Shown here: in pieces, positions 32,499 through 42,235 of the stretch
Position numbering within the stretch: position 1 is the stretch's first letter
Layout: each line of letters opens with the position of its first letter
From: Massilia glaciei
GTDB taxonomy: Bacteria > Pseudomonadota > Gammaproteobacteria > Burkholderiales > Burkholderiaceae_D
Reading direction: 5' to 3'
NCBI RefSeq assembly: GCF_003011895.2
Contig: NZ_PXWF02000245.1
Location: forward strand, 1 to 64,000
DNA: 64,000 bases
Notes under the pieces: generated by a model
Seen by the model: only the letters and a program-made list of their open reading frames with translations
Databases searched by the model: none
What the model was told of the DNA's origin: nothing
Translations under genes and position numbers: made by a program

Positions 32499-34577
32499 AT
32501 GGACCTTACGTTTTGGTTGCTGGTAACCGGCATCATCGCAATCGTGCTCTTTGGCGCACTGGCCATGTTCGCCAAGTTCTACCACAAGGTCGAGCAAGGC
32601 CACGTCATGATCATCAACACCCTGCGCGCCGTGCCCGAGGTGACGTTCACGGGCGGCATGGTCTACCCGATCATTCACAAGCGCGAGATCATGGAAATCT
32701 CGCTCAAGACGATCAAGATCGCGCGCAGCGGCAAGGACGGCTTGATTTGCGCCGACAACATCCGCGCCGACATCGAAGTGACCTTCTTCCTGCACGTGAA
32801 CAAGACCACCGAGGACGTGCTCAAGGTGGCGCAGGCGGTCGGCTGCGCGCGCGCCTCGCACCAGGACACGCTCGAGAGCCTGTTCTCGGCCAAGTTCGCC
32901 GAGGCGCTCAAGACGGTCGGCAAGTCGATGGACTTCGTCGCCCTGTACCAGGAACGCGACCATTTCCGCGACAACATCATCCGCCAGATCGGCGACGACC
33001 TGTCGGGCTACGTGCTCGAGGACGCGGCCATCGACTACCTCGAGCAGACCTCGCTCGACCAGCTCGACGGCCACAACATCCTCGACGCCCAGGGCATCAA
33101 GAAGATCACCGAGCTGACCGTGATCGAGAACATTCGCACCAACGAACTCAAGCGCGATGAGGAGATGCGCATCAAGAAGAAAAACGTCGAGACGCGCGAG
33201 GCGATCCTCGAACTCGAGCGCCAGCAGTGCGACGCCGAGTCGCGCCAGGGCCGCGAGGTCGGTTCGGTGCGCGCGCGCGAGCATGCCGAAACGCTCAAGG
33301 TGCAGGCCGAGGAGCACGCCAAGTCGGAGCTGGCCCGCCTCCAGTCCGAGCAACTGGTGCTGGTCCAGCAAGAAAACACCACGCGCGAGAAGGAGGTGGC
33401 CGAGAACAATCGCAAGCGCGCCGTCGCCATCGAGGAGGAGCGCGTGACGCGCGCGCGCCAGCTAGAAATCGTCGACCGCGAGAAGGAGGTCGCGCTCCAG
33501 ACCATCGACAAGGAAAGGGCGATCGAGGTGCAAAAGAAGGCCATCGCCGACGTCATCCGCGAGCGCATCGTCGTCGAGCGCACCGTGGCCGAGCAGGAGG
33601 AGGCGATCAAGGATGTGCGCGTGGCGGCCGAGTCCGACCGCCAGAAGCGCGTCGTGGTCGTCGCCGCCGAGGCGCGCGCCGAAGAAAAAATGCTCACCGC
33701 CGTCAAGGCGGCCGAGGGCGAGGAGCGCTCGTCCAAGCACAAGGCGGCGCAGGAGCTGACGCTGGCCGACGCTTCCCTCAGGGTCGCCGAGCGCGTGGCC
33801 GAAGGCATGAAGCGCGAAGCCGAGGGCACCGAGGCGCAACTGGCGGCGTCGGGCCTGGCCTCGGCCAAGGTCATGATCGCCTCGGCCGAGGCGGTCCTCA
33901 AGCAGGGCGCGGCGCAGGCCGAGGCGACCCGCCTCAAGATGCAGGCCGAGGCCCAGGGCAACGAGCAGATCGGCCTGGCCGCGGCCGCAGTCAAGACCGC
34001 CGACGCGGCCGCCACGGCGATCCACGGCGACGCCTCGGCCAAGGTGATCCAGGCGCGTTTCGAGGCCGAGTCGAAGGGCTTGGCGCTCAAGTTCGAGGCC
34101 ATGTCGGCCATGAGCGAGGAGACCCGCGCGCACGAGGAGTTCCGCATGCAGCTCGAGATCGCCAACCAGCAGATCATCAAGGGCATCGAGGCGCAGACCC
34201 ACATCGCCAAGGACCAGGCCGAGGTGCTGGGCAAGGCGCTGCAGAACGCCAAGATCGACATCGTCGGCGGCGAGGGCGACTACTTCGAGAAGTTCGTCAA
34301 CGCGCTGTCGATCGGCAAGGGCATCGACGCGACCGTCGAGAAGAGCCGCACGCTGCAGATCGGCCTCAAGGACCACCTCAGCGGCGAGCGCGACATGGTG
34401 GGCGACCTGGGCGGCCTGATCGGCGCGCTGGGCAGCTCGGCCGGCGAATTGCAGAACCTGACGGTGGCGGCCATGATGGCCAAGATCACGCGCGACGGCA
34501 CCGGCCCGCAGCAGCAGGCGCTGCAAAGCCTGCTGGCGACCTTCGCGCCCGCGCTTGGCGGCAACAAGCCGTCGTAA
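32499..34577 (+). CDS. yqiK: Flotillin family protein, YqiK-like
   Basis: A 692-residue SPFH/band-7 protein. Residues 4-26 form the single membrane anchor, followed by the SPFH domain (EQGHVMIINTLRAVPEVTF, then ADIEVTFFLHVNKT). A very long charged coiled-coil runs from about 200 to 560, followed by the C-terminal flotillin region. YqiK-type flotillins assemble ring-like membrane scaffolds. It follows its YqiJ partner and shares the operon with PspA, consistent with a membrane-integrity role. AGAGAAGGAA precedes ATG 32499. Confidence 0.93.
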   Translation: MDLTFWLLVTGIIAIVLFGALAMFAKFYHKVEQGHVMIINTLRAVPEVTFTGGMVYPIIHKREIMEISLKTIKIARSGKDGLICADNIRADIEVTFFLHVNKTTEDVLKVAQAVGCARASHQDTLESLFSAKFAEALKTVGKSMDFVALYQERDHFRDNIIRQIGDDLSGYVLEDAAIDYLEQTSLDQLDGHNILDAQGIKKITELTVIENIRTNELKRDEEMRIKKKNVETREAILELERQQCDAESRQGREVGSVRAREHAETLKVQAEEHAKSELARLQSEQLVLVQQENTTREKEVAENNRKRAVAIEEERVTRARQLEIVDREKEVALQTIDKERAIEVQKKAIADVIRERIVVERTVAEQEEAIKDVRVAAESDRQKRVVVVAAEARAEEKMLTAVKAAEGEERSSKHKAAQELTLADASLRVAERVAEGMKREAEGTEAQLAASGLASAKVMIASAEAVLKQGAAQAEATRLKMQAEAQGNEQIGLAAAAVKTADAAATAIHGDASAKVIQARFEAESKGLALKFEAMSAMSEETRAHEEFRMQLEIANQQIIKGIEAQTHIAKDQAEVLGKALQNAKIDIVGGEGDYFEKFVNALSIGKGIDATVEKSRTLQIGLKDHLSGERDMVGDLGGLIGALGSSAGELQNLTVAAMMAKITRDGTGPQQQALQSLLATFAPALGGNKPS

Positions 34578-34607
34578 GCGCCCACCCACTTTAAAGGAGG
34601 CAATCCA

Positions 34608-35144
34608 ATGATGCTCTGTCCAGCATGTGGCAACAAGCATTTCTCCCCGGTGCAACTCGAAGGCGGCCTCCCCAGCGAACGCTGCAAGGACTGCGGCGGG
34701 GTGTGGGTCGCGCTTGAACGCTACCGCGCGTGGCGCAGCATGATGCCGGCCGTCGCCGCGCTCGAGTTCCCCGGCGACATCGGCGCCTCGGACGGCGCGG
34801 TGCGCCTGTGCGCGACCACGGGGCGCCTCATGGCGCGCATCAACGTCAGCCGCGACCCGGTGCTGCGGCTCGACTTCAGCCCGATGGCCGACGCCGTCTG
34901 GCTCGACCGCGGCGAGTGGGAGGCGCTGGTCGCGCTCGGCCTGCACGACCAGCTCGACGCGATCGTGTCGGAGCGCTGGCAGCGCGAGCTCAAGGAGGCC
35001 GCCTCGCGCGGGCGCATGGAGGCCAACCTGCGCGCGCGCTTCGGCGACGCCGACTACGAGGAACTGCTGCGCATCCGCGCCTGGCTGCACGGCCAGCCGA
35101 ACCGCGCCGACATGGTCGCCTTCCTCAACGCCAAGGCCGACTAA
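34608..35144 (+). CDS. Zinc-ribbon (zf-TFIIB-like) protein
   Basis: A 178-residue soluble protein. Its N-terminus carries two paired cysteine motifs, CPACGN and CKDCGGVW, a zf-TFIIB-type zinc ribbon. The rest is alpha/beta, with LWRSMMP-like and GLHDQLDAIVSERW helical parts. Proteins with such ribbons often act as adaptors. AAAGGAGGCAA precedes ATG 34608 (followed directly by another ATG). Located between the flotillin and the giant ATPase genes, it may link the two; this is inference. Confidence 0.8.
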   Translation: MMLCPACGNKHFSPVQLEGGLPSERCKDCGGVWVALERYRAWRSMMPAVAALEFPGDIGASDGAVRLCATTGRLMARINVSRDPVLRLDFSPMADAVWLDRGEWEALVALGLHDQLDAIVSERWQRELKEAASRGRMEANLRARFGDADYEELLRIRAWLHGQPNRADMVAFLNAKAD

Positions 35145-35189
35145 GCCACGGCCACCCACCTCGCCCTTCACTACGCGGAAAGCCCATCG

Positions 35190-38100
35190 ATGAGCGCAGC
35201 AGCACCGGCAACAGCAGCACCGGAGACCGACCTGGCCGACCGGCAAGTGGCGCAGGCGGTGGCCCAATCGAGCAGTTTCGACCTGCTGCGCAAGCGCCTT
35301 GGCGAGCACGGCAACGCGCTGTTCGACAAGGCCGGTTTGCTCAACACGGCGCGCCTGTCCGAATTCGGGCGCCAGGAGATGGTCCTGCGCGGACGCGCGC
35401 GCGCCCGCACCGAGAACAACTGCGTCGCGCGCGACATGGTGCAGTTGGGCGACTTGCTGCTGTTCGGTTACAACGTGTTCATCGGCCTGCGCCAGGAGAC
35501 CAAGGTCGCCGACGTGTTCGGCCTGTACCGCCTGCGCCAGGACGGCGAGCAGTTCGACCTCGAAAGCGTGCCGCTGGCCAACACCTTCCTGCACGAAGCG
35601 CGCTTCGTGTCGGAGTTCAAGGAGCTGTACGCGTATTACAAGAACGCCCAGCTGGTGCAGCTGCGCATCAACCAGGGCAAGCTGCTGGCCGCCTTCAAGA
35701 TCGGCGAGCGCGTCTCCGACGTGCGCGTGTTCCGCTGGAACCTCAGCGAGAGCGGCGAGGCGGGCTACATCGACAACCGCGGCGAGCGCGACCTGGCGCT
35801 GCCGCCGACCCACGACTTCGAATGGATCCAGACCACGCGCGAGCAGCACGTGCTGGGCAAGCATCCGCACATCAACGTGCTCGACACGCTGTTCGTCGAG
35901 ACCGTCGGCGGCGACCTGACCGTCAAGATCGAGAACAACACCGAGAGCGGGCTGGGCATCTACAGCGAGCCCGTCGACGACCACAACCAGTCGCTCAACG
36001 ACGGCGACATCGCCTACGCCGCCGTCGGCGAGCTGATCCTGCTGCGCATGAAGCCCTACCGCGAGGCCGATTACCGCTACCTCGTCTACAGCCGCCGCAC
36101 GGCGCGCGTGACGCGGGTCGACGGCATCGGCGCGTCCTGCGTGCAATTGCCCGAGGACCACGGCATCGTGTTCCCCGACGGTTACATCCTGCAAAGCGGC
36201 GAGTACAAGGTCTTCGACGACATCCCCAAGGGGCTGGTGTTCAAGCGGCGCGTGCTCGCGCCCAACGGCGAGGACGTGCTGTACGTGTTCTACGAGCGCG
36301 AGCACGGCCTGTACGCGCTGCTGACCTACAACATGATCAACAAGACGCTGGCCAAGCCGCTCATCTCGCACGGCTACGCGCGCTTCGCCGACGGCGACAT
36401 GCTGCTGTTCGCCAGCGAGAGCGAGGAGCCCACGCGCCACCACTCGATGCAGTTGTGGCGCACCGCCTTCGCCAGCGACGGCCACGCGGCGCAGCAGGCG
36501 CCGCGCGTGAGCTTCTTCGGCAAGATCGGCAACCGCGAGCTGGTGCGCGGCCTGTCCGAACTGTATTCGATCGCCAAGCTCGTGCGCGAGCATGCCGAGG
36601 CCCCGCGCGACCAGTTGCCGACCCGCTTCGTGTTCGAAACGCTGGTGCGCCAATCGCGGCGCGCGCTCGACGCCTTCGACTGGCTCGGCGCGCGGGAGGC
36701 GCACGCCGCCGGCGCCCAGGTGCGCGCGATGATCGAGGTGGCCGCCGCCACGCTCGACGAGTTCGACAAGGTCGCCGCCGCGCGCCACGGCGCGGCCCAG
36801 ACGCTCGAGCAGGCCGGGCTCGATAACCGCCAGTTGCTGACCGAGACGGCGAGCCGCCTGTGGCTGTCGCCGACCGAATTCGTCGAATCGCTCGACCAGC
36901 TCCGCCTGGCGCGCGGGCGCCTGGCCGGCCTCAGGGAGCAACGCTACATGGACGTGGCGCGGCTGGCGCTGTTTGATAACGCGCTGGCCGAGGAGGAGGG
37001 CCGGGTCGCCGGCCGCACGGTGCAGTTTCTGTCGCAGGACAAGGCCTTCGCCAAGGTCAACGAGGAGCTCGCCAAGAAGCGCGCCCAGTTGCCCAACCTG
37101 CACACGACGGCCGAGCTGGCGCCGCTGCACGAGGCGCTCGACCGCGGCGCCAAGAACCTCGACGGACTGAGCGAGTTGCTCGGCACCCTCGCCGTCGGCG
37201 ACGCCACCTTGCGCACCCGCATCCTCAACACCATCTCCGGCATCTACGCCGATGTGAACAAGCTGCGCGCCGAAGCCCGCCAGCGCCGCAAGCAACTCTC
37301 GCAGGGCGAGTCGGCGGCAGAATTCGCGGCCCAGTTCCAGCTGTTCGGACAATCGGTCGAGAGCGCGCTCGAGCAGGCCGAGTCGCCCGAGCGCTGCGAC
37401 GAGCTGCTCACGCGCCTGCTGACCCAGCTCGAGGACCTGGAGGGCCGCTTCGCCGAGCAGGAGGACTACCTGGCCCAGATCGCGCACAAGCGCGAATCGG
37501 TCTACGAGGCGCTCGAAGGGCGCAAGCAGGGCTTGCTCGACGCCCGCGCGCGCCGGGTGCAGGCGATTCTGGAGGCGGCGCGCCGCATCCTGGCCGGCGT
37601 GCCCAAGCGGCTCGCGCAGCTGAGCGATCCGGCGCAAATGGAGGCCTACTTCGCCTCCGACGCGCTGCTGAACAAACTCAAGGCCAACATCGGCGAGCTG
37701 CGCGATCTGGGCAACGCGGTCGGCGCCGACGACCTCGCCGGCCAGTTCAAGAACCTGCGCGAGCAGGGCCAGCGTTCGCTGCGCGACCGCAACGAACTGG
37801 TCACGGGCAACACCATCCGCCTGGGCAAGCACGGCTTCACGGTCAACCGCCAGGCGCTCGACCTGACGCTGGTCGCCCACCACGGCGTGCAGACCTACCA
37901 CCTGACCGGCACCGATTATTACATGCCGCTGGCCGACGCCAGGCTCGATCAATTGCGCCCTTACTGGGGCATGGAAAACCTGGCCGAGAGCGCGCGGGTC
38001 TACCGCGCCGAATACTTGGCCCACCAGATCGTGCTCGCGGCCCAGGCCGGCAGCGACGGCTGGAGCTGGGACGGCCTGCTCGCGGCCGTGCGCGACCCCG

Positions 38101-40487
38101 AGACGGCCGCGTTCGACGACAGCGTGCGCCGCTTCGCCGCGCCGCGCTACGAGGAGGGCTACCAGAAGGGCCTGCACGACCACGACGCGGCCGCCATCCT
38201 GCGCCAACTGGTGCCGATGCTCGAGAACGCCGGCCTGCTGCGTTTCAGCCCGCTGGCGCGCGCCGCCGCCGTGCTCTACTGGCAGCACCTGAGCGCGACC
38301 CCGAGCCTGCAGGTGGGCGCGCAAACGCTCAAGCACCAGGCCGAGCAGGCCGAGCTCATGCGGCGCCAGTTCGGCAGCGAACGGCTGTGGCGGCAGGTGG
38401 CCGAACAGCTCAAGGCCTCGGTGCAAAAATTTCTGACCCAGCAGCAAATCGACACCGCCCAGTGGCAGGACGGCGCGACCGAGACGCCCGCCATGCTGCT
38501 CGACGAATGCGCCGCCTACCTGCTGGCCGAACTCGGCGCGCAGGCCGGCGCCGCGGCGCGCGCCCAGACCCACGAGTGGGTGCTCAGCCGCGCCGGCGCC
38601 GACCTCGCGCAGGGCCTGCAGCAGCACCTCGGGCGGCATGTCGCGGCGCTGCCCTGGCTGGACGAAACGCTGAGCTGGCGCGAGCGCTGGCAACTGGCCA
38701 CCGAATGGCTGCACGGCTTCATAACGCACCAGAATCTCGACCTGGACTTGCTGCCGGAGGCGGCCGCGAGCCTGCTCTCGGGCCTGCCGCGCCGGATACA
38801 GGCGGCCGAGCTCAAGTGCAGCGTCGGCGGATTGTTGGGCGAGCATCCGCGCCTCGGGCAGCGGGTGCTCGCGCTGCAGCTCAACGACTTCATGCGGCGC
38901 CTGCAGCACCATGCGCGCGTGATCGTGCCCGCCTGCCAGCAACTGCAGCAGTTGCGCACCACCCTGGTGCAGGAGGAAAAGGCGCGCCTGCGCCTCGAGC
39001 AGTTCCAGGCCAAGCCGCTGTCGAGTTTCGTGCGCAACCGGCTCGTCGACGAAGTCTACCTGCCCCTGATCGGCGACAACCTCGCCAAGCAGATCGGGGC
39101 TGCCGGCGAGCAGCGGCGCACCGATTCGATGGGCATGCTGCTGCTGATCTCGCCGCCGGGCTACGGCAAGACGACGCTGATGGAATACCTGGCCGACCGG
39201 CTGGGCATGATCTTCGTGCGCATCAACTGCCCGGTGCTGGGGCACGCAGTGACCTCGCTCGACCCGGCCGGGGCCGGCAACGGCGCGGCGCGCATGGAGC
39301 TCGAAAAGCTCAACCTTGGCCTGGCCATGGGCAACAACGTGATGCTGTATCTGGACGACATCCAGCACACGCATCCCGAGTTTTTGCAGAAATTCATCGC
39401 GCTGGCCGACGGCACCCGCCGCGTCGAGGGTGTCTGGCGCGGCGAGAGCCGCAGCTACGACCTGCGCGGCAAGCGTTTCGCGATCGTCATGGCGGGCAAT
39501 CCGTACACGGAGTCGGGCGATGTGTTCAAGATTCCCGACATGCTCGCCAACCGCGCCGACATCTACAACCTCGGCGACGTGCTCAGCGGGCGCGAGGACG
39601 TGTTCGCGATGTCGTATATCGAAAACGCGCTGGTGTCGCACCCGCAATTGCAGCCACTCGCCTCGCGCGATCCGCAGGACGTGTACCGCCTGATCCGCAT
39701 GGCCGAGGGCGCGCCGGTCGCGCCGAGCGAGCTCAAACACAGCTACAACACGCAGGAGCTGGGCGAGATCTGCGCAGTGCTGCAGCGCCTGTTCAAGGTG
39801 CGCGACGCGCTGCTCGCGGTCAACCAGACCTACATCTCCTCGGCCGCGCAGGACGACGCCTACCGCATGGAGCCGCCGTTCAAGCTGCAGGGCAGTTACC
39901 GCAACATGAGCAAACTGACGCCGAAGGTGTCGGCGCTGATGCAGGACGGCGAGCTCGACGAGCTGCTGCGCGACCACTACCGCGGCGAGGCGCAAACCCT
40001 GACCACGGGCGCGGAGGAAAACCTGCTCAAGCTGGCCCATTTGCTGGGGCAGCCGGACGCGGCCGAACAGGCGCGCTGGGAGGCGCTCGTGCTCGACTTC
40101 GTGCGGCTGCGCAAGCAGGGCGGGGCCGACGCCGACGGCGCGACCAAGGTCGCCAACCTGCTCTCCGAGATAGGCCTGCAGATCGCCAGCCTCGGCGCGC
40201 GCCTGGCGCCTGCCGTGCAGATCAACATGCCGGAACAGGCGCTCCTGCAAGGCGCGGTGACGAGCCTGGCCAAGAGTTATGAGGATACCTTGCTGCCATT
40301 GATCAGCGCGATGAACCACAAGATGCGGCTCGACCACAGCATCTGGGACAGCGTGCGCGGCACCGCGGAGGACATCAAGGAGATTGAGCGGCGGCTCGCG
40401 CGCATCGTGCTGCCGTCGGACACTGCCGTGCCGAAGGCGGCAAAGTCCGGCGACAAAGGAAAGGCCGGGATACCGCCAGAAAACTAA
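35190..40487 (+). CDS. Giant AAA ATPase with N-terminal DUF3686-type region ('DNA repair ATPase' family)
   Basis: A 1765-residue protein, the largest in the window. The first 450 residues are beta-rich and resemble the DUF3686 domain annotated as an ATPase involved in DNA repair. A long helical, coiled-coil part (about 500-850) and a middle region follow. The AAA module is C-terminal: Walker A PPGYGKTT (lysine 1327), Walker B LYLDDIQ (D1389, D1390), and a sensor-like IVMAGNPYTESGD. No membrane segment is seen. The name in databases is not evidence of repair function; gene order with PspA, YqiJ and flotillin argues for a membrane-associated remodelling or chaperone role. It ends the operon. 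Confidence 0.85.
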   Translation: MSAAAPATAAPETDLADRQVAQAVAQSSSFDLLRKRLGEHGNALFDKAGLLNTARLSEFGRQEMVLRGRARARTENNCVARDMVQLGDLLLFGYNVFIGLRQETKVADVFGLYRLRQDGEQFDLESVPLANTFLHEARFVSEFKELYAYYKNAQLVQLRINQGKLLAAFKIGERVSDVRVFRWNLSESGEAGYIDNRGERDLALPPTHDFEWIQTTREQHVLGKHPHINVLDTLFVETVGGDLTVKIENNTESGLGIYSEPVDDHNQSLNDGDIAYAAVGELILLRMKPYREADYRYLVYSRRTARVTRVDGIGASCVQLPEDHGIVFPDGYILQSGEYKVFDDIPKGLVFKRRVLAPNGEDVLYVFYEREHGLYALLTYNMINKTLAKPLISHGYARFADGDMLLFASESEEPTRHHSMQLWRTAFASDGHAAQQAPRVSFFGKIGNRELVRGLSELYSIAKLVREHAEAPRDQLPTRFVFETLVRQSRRALDAFDWLGAREAHAAGAQVRAMIEVAAATLDEFDKVAAARHGAAQTLEQAGLDNRQLLTETASRLWLSPTEFVESLDQLRLARGRLAGLREQRYMDVARLALFDNALAEEEGRVAGRTVQFLSQDKAFAKVNEELAKKRAQLPNLHTTAELAPLHEALDRGAKNLDGLSELLGTLAVGDATLRTRILNTISGIYADVNKLRAEARQRRKQLSQGESAAEFAAQFQLFGQSVESALEQAESPERCDELLTRLLTQLEDLEGRFAEQEDYLAQIAHKRESVYEALEGRKQGLLDARARRVQAILEAARRILAGVPKRLAQLSDPAQMEAYFASDALLNKLKANIGELRDLGNAVGADDLAGQFKNLREQGQRSLRDRNELVTGNTIRLGKHGFTVNRQALDLTLVAHHGVQTYHLTGTDYYMPLADARLDQLRPYWGMENLAESARVYRAEYLAHQIVLAAQAGSDGWSWDGLLAAVRDPETAAFDDSVRRFAAPRYEEGYQKGLHDHDAAAILRQLVPMLENAGLLRFSPLARAAAVLYWQHLSATPSLQVGAQTLKHQAEQAELMRRQFGSERLWRQVAEQLKASVQKFLTQQQIDTAQWQDGATETPAMLLDECAAYLLAELGAQAGAAARAQTHEWVLSRAGADLAQGLQQHLGRHVAALPWLDETLSWRERWQLATEWLHGFITHQNLDLDLLPEAAASLLSGLPRRIQAAELKCSVGGLLGEHPRLGQRVLALQLNDFMRRLQHHARVIVPACQQLQQLRTTLVQEEKARLRLEQFQAKPLSSFVRNRLVDEVYLPLIGDNLAKQIGAAGEQRRTDSMGMLLLISPPGYGKTTLMEYLADRLGMIFVRINCPVLGHAVTSLDPAGAGNGAARMELEKLNLGLAMGNNVMLYLDDIQHTHPEFLQKFIALADGTRRVEGVWRGESRSYDLRGKRFAIVMAGNPYTESGDVFKIPDMLANRADIYNLGDVLSGREDVFAMSYIENALVSHPQLQPLASRDPQDVYRLIRMAEGAPVAPSELKHSYNTQELGEICAVLQRLFKVRDALLAVNQTYISSAAQDDAYRMEPPFKLQGSYRNMSKLTPKVSALMQDGELDELLRDHYRGEAQTLTTGAEENLLKLAHLLGQPDAAEQARWEALVLDFVRLRKQGGADADGATKVANLLSEIGLQIASLGARLAPAVQINMPEQALLQGAVTSLAKSYEDTLLPLISAMNHKMRLDHSIWDSVRGTAEDIKEIERRLARIVLPSDTAVPKAAKSGDKGKAGIPPEN

Positions 40488-40553
40488 AGCGGTTTCATGC
40501 GGGGCCGGTCCTGCTCGCGGGCGGCGGGATCGAAGGCTCCCGGTCCGGGCCGC

Positions 40554-40587
40554 GCGCCTCCGATCCCGGAACCGGTATCGGAGGCGC
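40554..40587. terminator. Strong stem-loop after the giant ATPase gene
   Basis: GCGCCTCCGAT (40554-40564) pairs perfectly with ATCGGAGGCGC (40577-40587) around a 12-base loop that itself contains CCGG repeats. Only an A-rich run follows, so it is not a textbook intrinsic terminator on the plus strand but may end or protect the long operon transcript. Confidence 0.5.
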
Positions 40588-40703
40588 AAAACATATGATT
40601 GGTGGCCCTTCGCGAAGCGGGCTAAGGTGGGGTTGTGCAAATGCTTACTGAACGCGGCCAGAACTTTGCTCAACACCCATAAATGCGCGCGAAGGAGACA
40701 AGC

Positions 40704-42086
40704 TTGAAAACGCTATTGAAATCTTTTGGGCGCGATGCCCTCGCATCGCTATCCCTGGTGCTGTGTTCATTCGCCTGCCATGCGCTGCCGCTGGCGGGGC
40801 TGCAGAACGCGCACGATCCCGGCACCATCACCAAGGACGGCGACACCTTCTTCAACTTTACAACCGGCAAGGGCATCTGGTATTCGACATCCAAGGACCT
40901 GATCACCTGGACCGGCGGCCCGCGCCCCGTGTTCGCCACCGCGCCGGCCTGGGTCGGCAGCAAGATCCCCAACTTCAACGGCGAGTTCTGGGCCCCCGAC
41001 TTGATCCACATGAACGGCAATTACTACCTCTATTATTCGGTCTCGACCTTTGGCACCTCGTCGTCGGCGATCGGGGTGGCGCGCTCGGCGTCGCTCAAGT
41101 CGCCGAACTGGACCGACCTGGGCATCGTGGTCCAGTCATACGGGGGGGCGAGCGAGATCAACGCGATCGATCCGGCCCTGTTCCGCGACCATGACGGCAA
41201 GGTGTACCTGTCGTACGGCTCGTTTTTCGGCGGCATCGGTGCGGCCGAAATCAACCAGGGCACGGGCAAGCTGGCCGGCAGCGTGACGACGATCGCCGGC
41301 GGCGGCAGGGACATCGAAGCGCCGGCCATCACGCGCGACGGCGACTACTACTACCTGTTCGTCAACCGAGGACGCTGCTGCCAGGGCGCCGCCAGTACCT
41401 ATTATGTCGAAGTGCAGCGCGCCACCAACGTCAAGGGGCCCTACTCGGGCACCCATACGATCCTTCCCAATGTCGACGGCAAGTACAAGGGGCCGGGCCA
41501 TGTGGGCGTGCTCAAGCAGGACGGCTGCAACTACGTCTCGACCCACTACTACGACCTGAGCGACAACGGCAACGCCAAACTCGATATCCTGCGGATGCGC
41601 TATAGCGCGGGTTGGCCTTCGCTGACCCGCGATTTCAGCATCGGCAGCTGCGGCGGCATCAGCGACGGCCTGTATTCATTGCAGTCGCGCATGAGCGGCA
41701 AGGTCCTCGCGGTGCAGGGCGCCTCGAAGGCCAACGGCGCGCTGGTGCAACAGCAGACCTACACCGGCGCCAGGCAGCAACAGTGGTATGTGGTCGGCCA
41801 TGGCGACAACAAATACAGCCTGATAAACGCCAACAGCCTGCTCGGCCTCGACAATTACGGCAACTCGACCACGGCCGGAACCAATATCGCGCAGTGGTCC
41901 TATTGGGGTGGCAACGGCCAGAAGTGGAGCATGTCGAGTCCGGCGCCGGGCTTCGTGGCGGTCAACAATTTGCTGAGCAACATGGTGCTCGACGTGGCCG
42001 CCAAGAGCACGGCCGAAAACGCGCAGATCATCCAATGGAACCCCACCAACGGCAGCAACCAGCAGTGGTCGCTGTTGCGCCGCTAG
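40704..42086 (+). CDS. Secreted GH43 arabinan endo-1,5-alpha-arabinosidase with C-terminal ricin-type lectin domain
   Basis: About 460 residues. A signal peptide (MKTLLKSFGRDALASLSLVL, cleavage likely after CHA at 27) precedes a five-bladed GH43 domain. Predicted catalytic residues are D38 (HDPG), D156 (AIDPALF) and E205 (EAPAI). From about residue 325 follows a ricin B-type trefoil lectin domain with repeated QW units (QQQWYV, NGQKWSM, NQQWSL). It should cut arabinan in the periplasm or outside the cell. The TTG at 40704 is chosen: AAGGAG is six bases upstream and the signal peptide then starts normally; ATG 40683 would add seven residues. It stands alone between the AAA operon and the second repeat element. 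Confidence 0.88.
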   Translation: MKTLLKSFGRDALASLSLVLCSFACHALPLAGLQNAHDPGTITKDGDTFFNFTTGKGIWYSTSKDLITWTGGPRPVFATAPAWVGSKIPNFNGEFWAPDLIHMNGNYYLYYSVSTFGTSSSAIGVARSASLKSPNWTDLGIVVQSYGGASEINAIDPALFRDHDGKVYLSYGSFFGGIGAAEINQGTGKLAGSVTTIAGGGRDIEAPAITRDGDYYYLFVNRGRCCQGAASTYYVEVQRATNVKGPYSGTHTILPNVDGKYKGPGHVGVLKQDGCNYVSTHYYDLSDNGNAKLDILRMRYSAGWPSLTRDFSIGSCGGISDGLYSLQSRMSGKVLAVQGASKANGALVQQQTYTGARQQQWYVVGHGDNKYSLINANSLLGLDNYGNSTTAGTNIAQWSYWGGNGQKWSMSSPAPGFVAVNNLLSNMVLDVAAKSTAENAQIIQWNPTNGSNQQWSLLRR

Positions 42087-42234
42087 GGGAGTCGAAGCGA
42101 AAAAAGTGCCGGGTGAGGACAGATTTTGACGATTTCGCAGTGCCAATAGCGAGCTATTGGCCGAGAAAGCGGCGAAATATGGACCGCCCGACACTTTTTG
42201 CAGCCGACGATCCTAAGTCCGACAGCCTCCTAGG
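42083..42234. mobile_element. MITE-like inverted-repeat element, copy 2 (about 152 bp, inverted)
   Basis: The reverse complement of the element at 29181-29346, nearly identical through the middle, including the central CCAATAGCGAGCTATTGG hairpin (42143-42160). Its right terminal repeat is intact (to 42234). At the left end about 15-17 bases of the terminal repeat are missing (CTAGG joins directly to GGAGTCG). It fills exactly the gap between two convergent genes, touching the GH43 stop on one side and lying one base from the NADH dehydrogenase stop on the other, so it may also act as a terminator. Confidence 0.8.
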
Positions 42235-42235
42235 T

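Noticed and set aside
33462-40676. An open frame of about 2400 codons on the minus strand
   Set aside because: It lies antisense to the flotillin, zinc-ribbon and AAA genes, all of which have clear family motifs. In GC-rich DNA the opposite strand of well-biased genes often stays open; the translation is Arg/His/Ala-rich and has no motifs.
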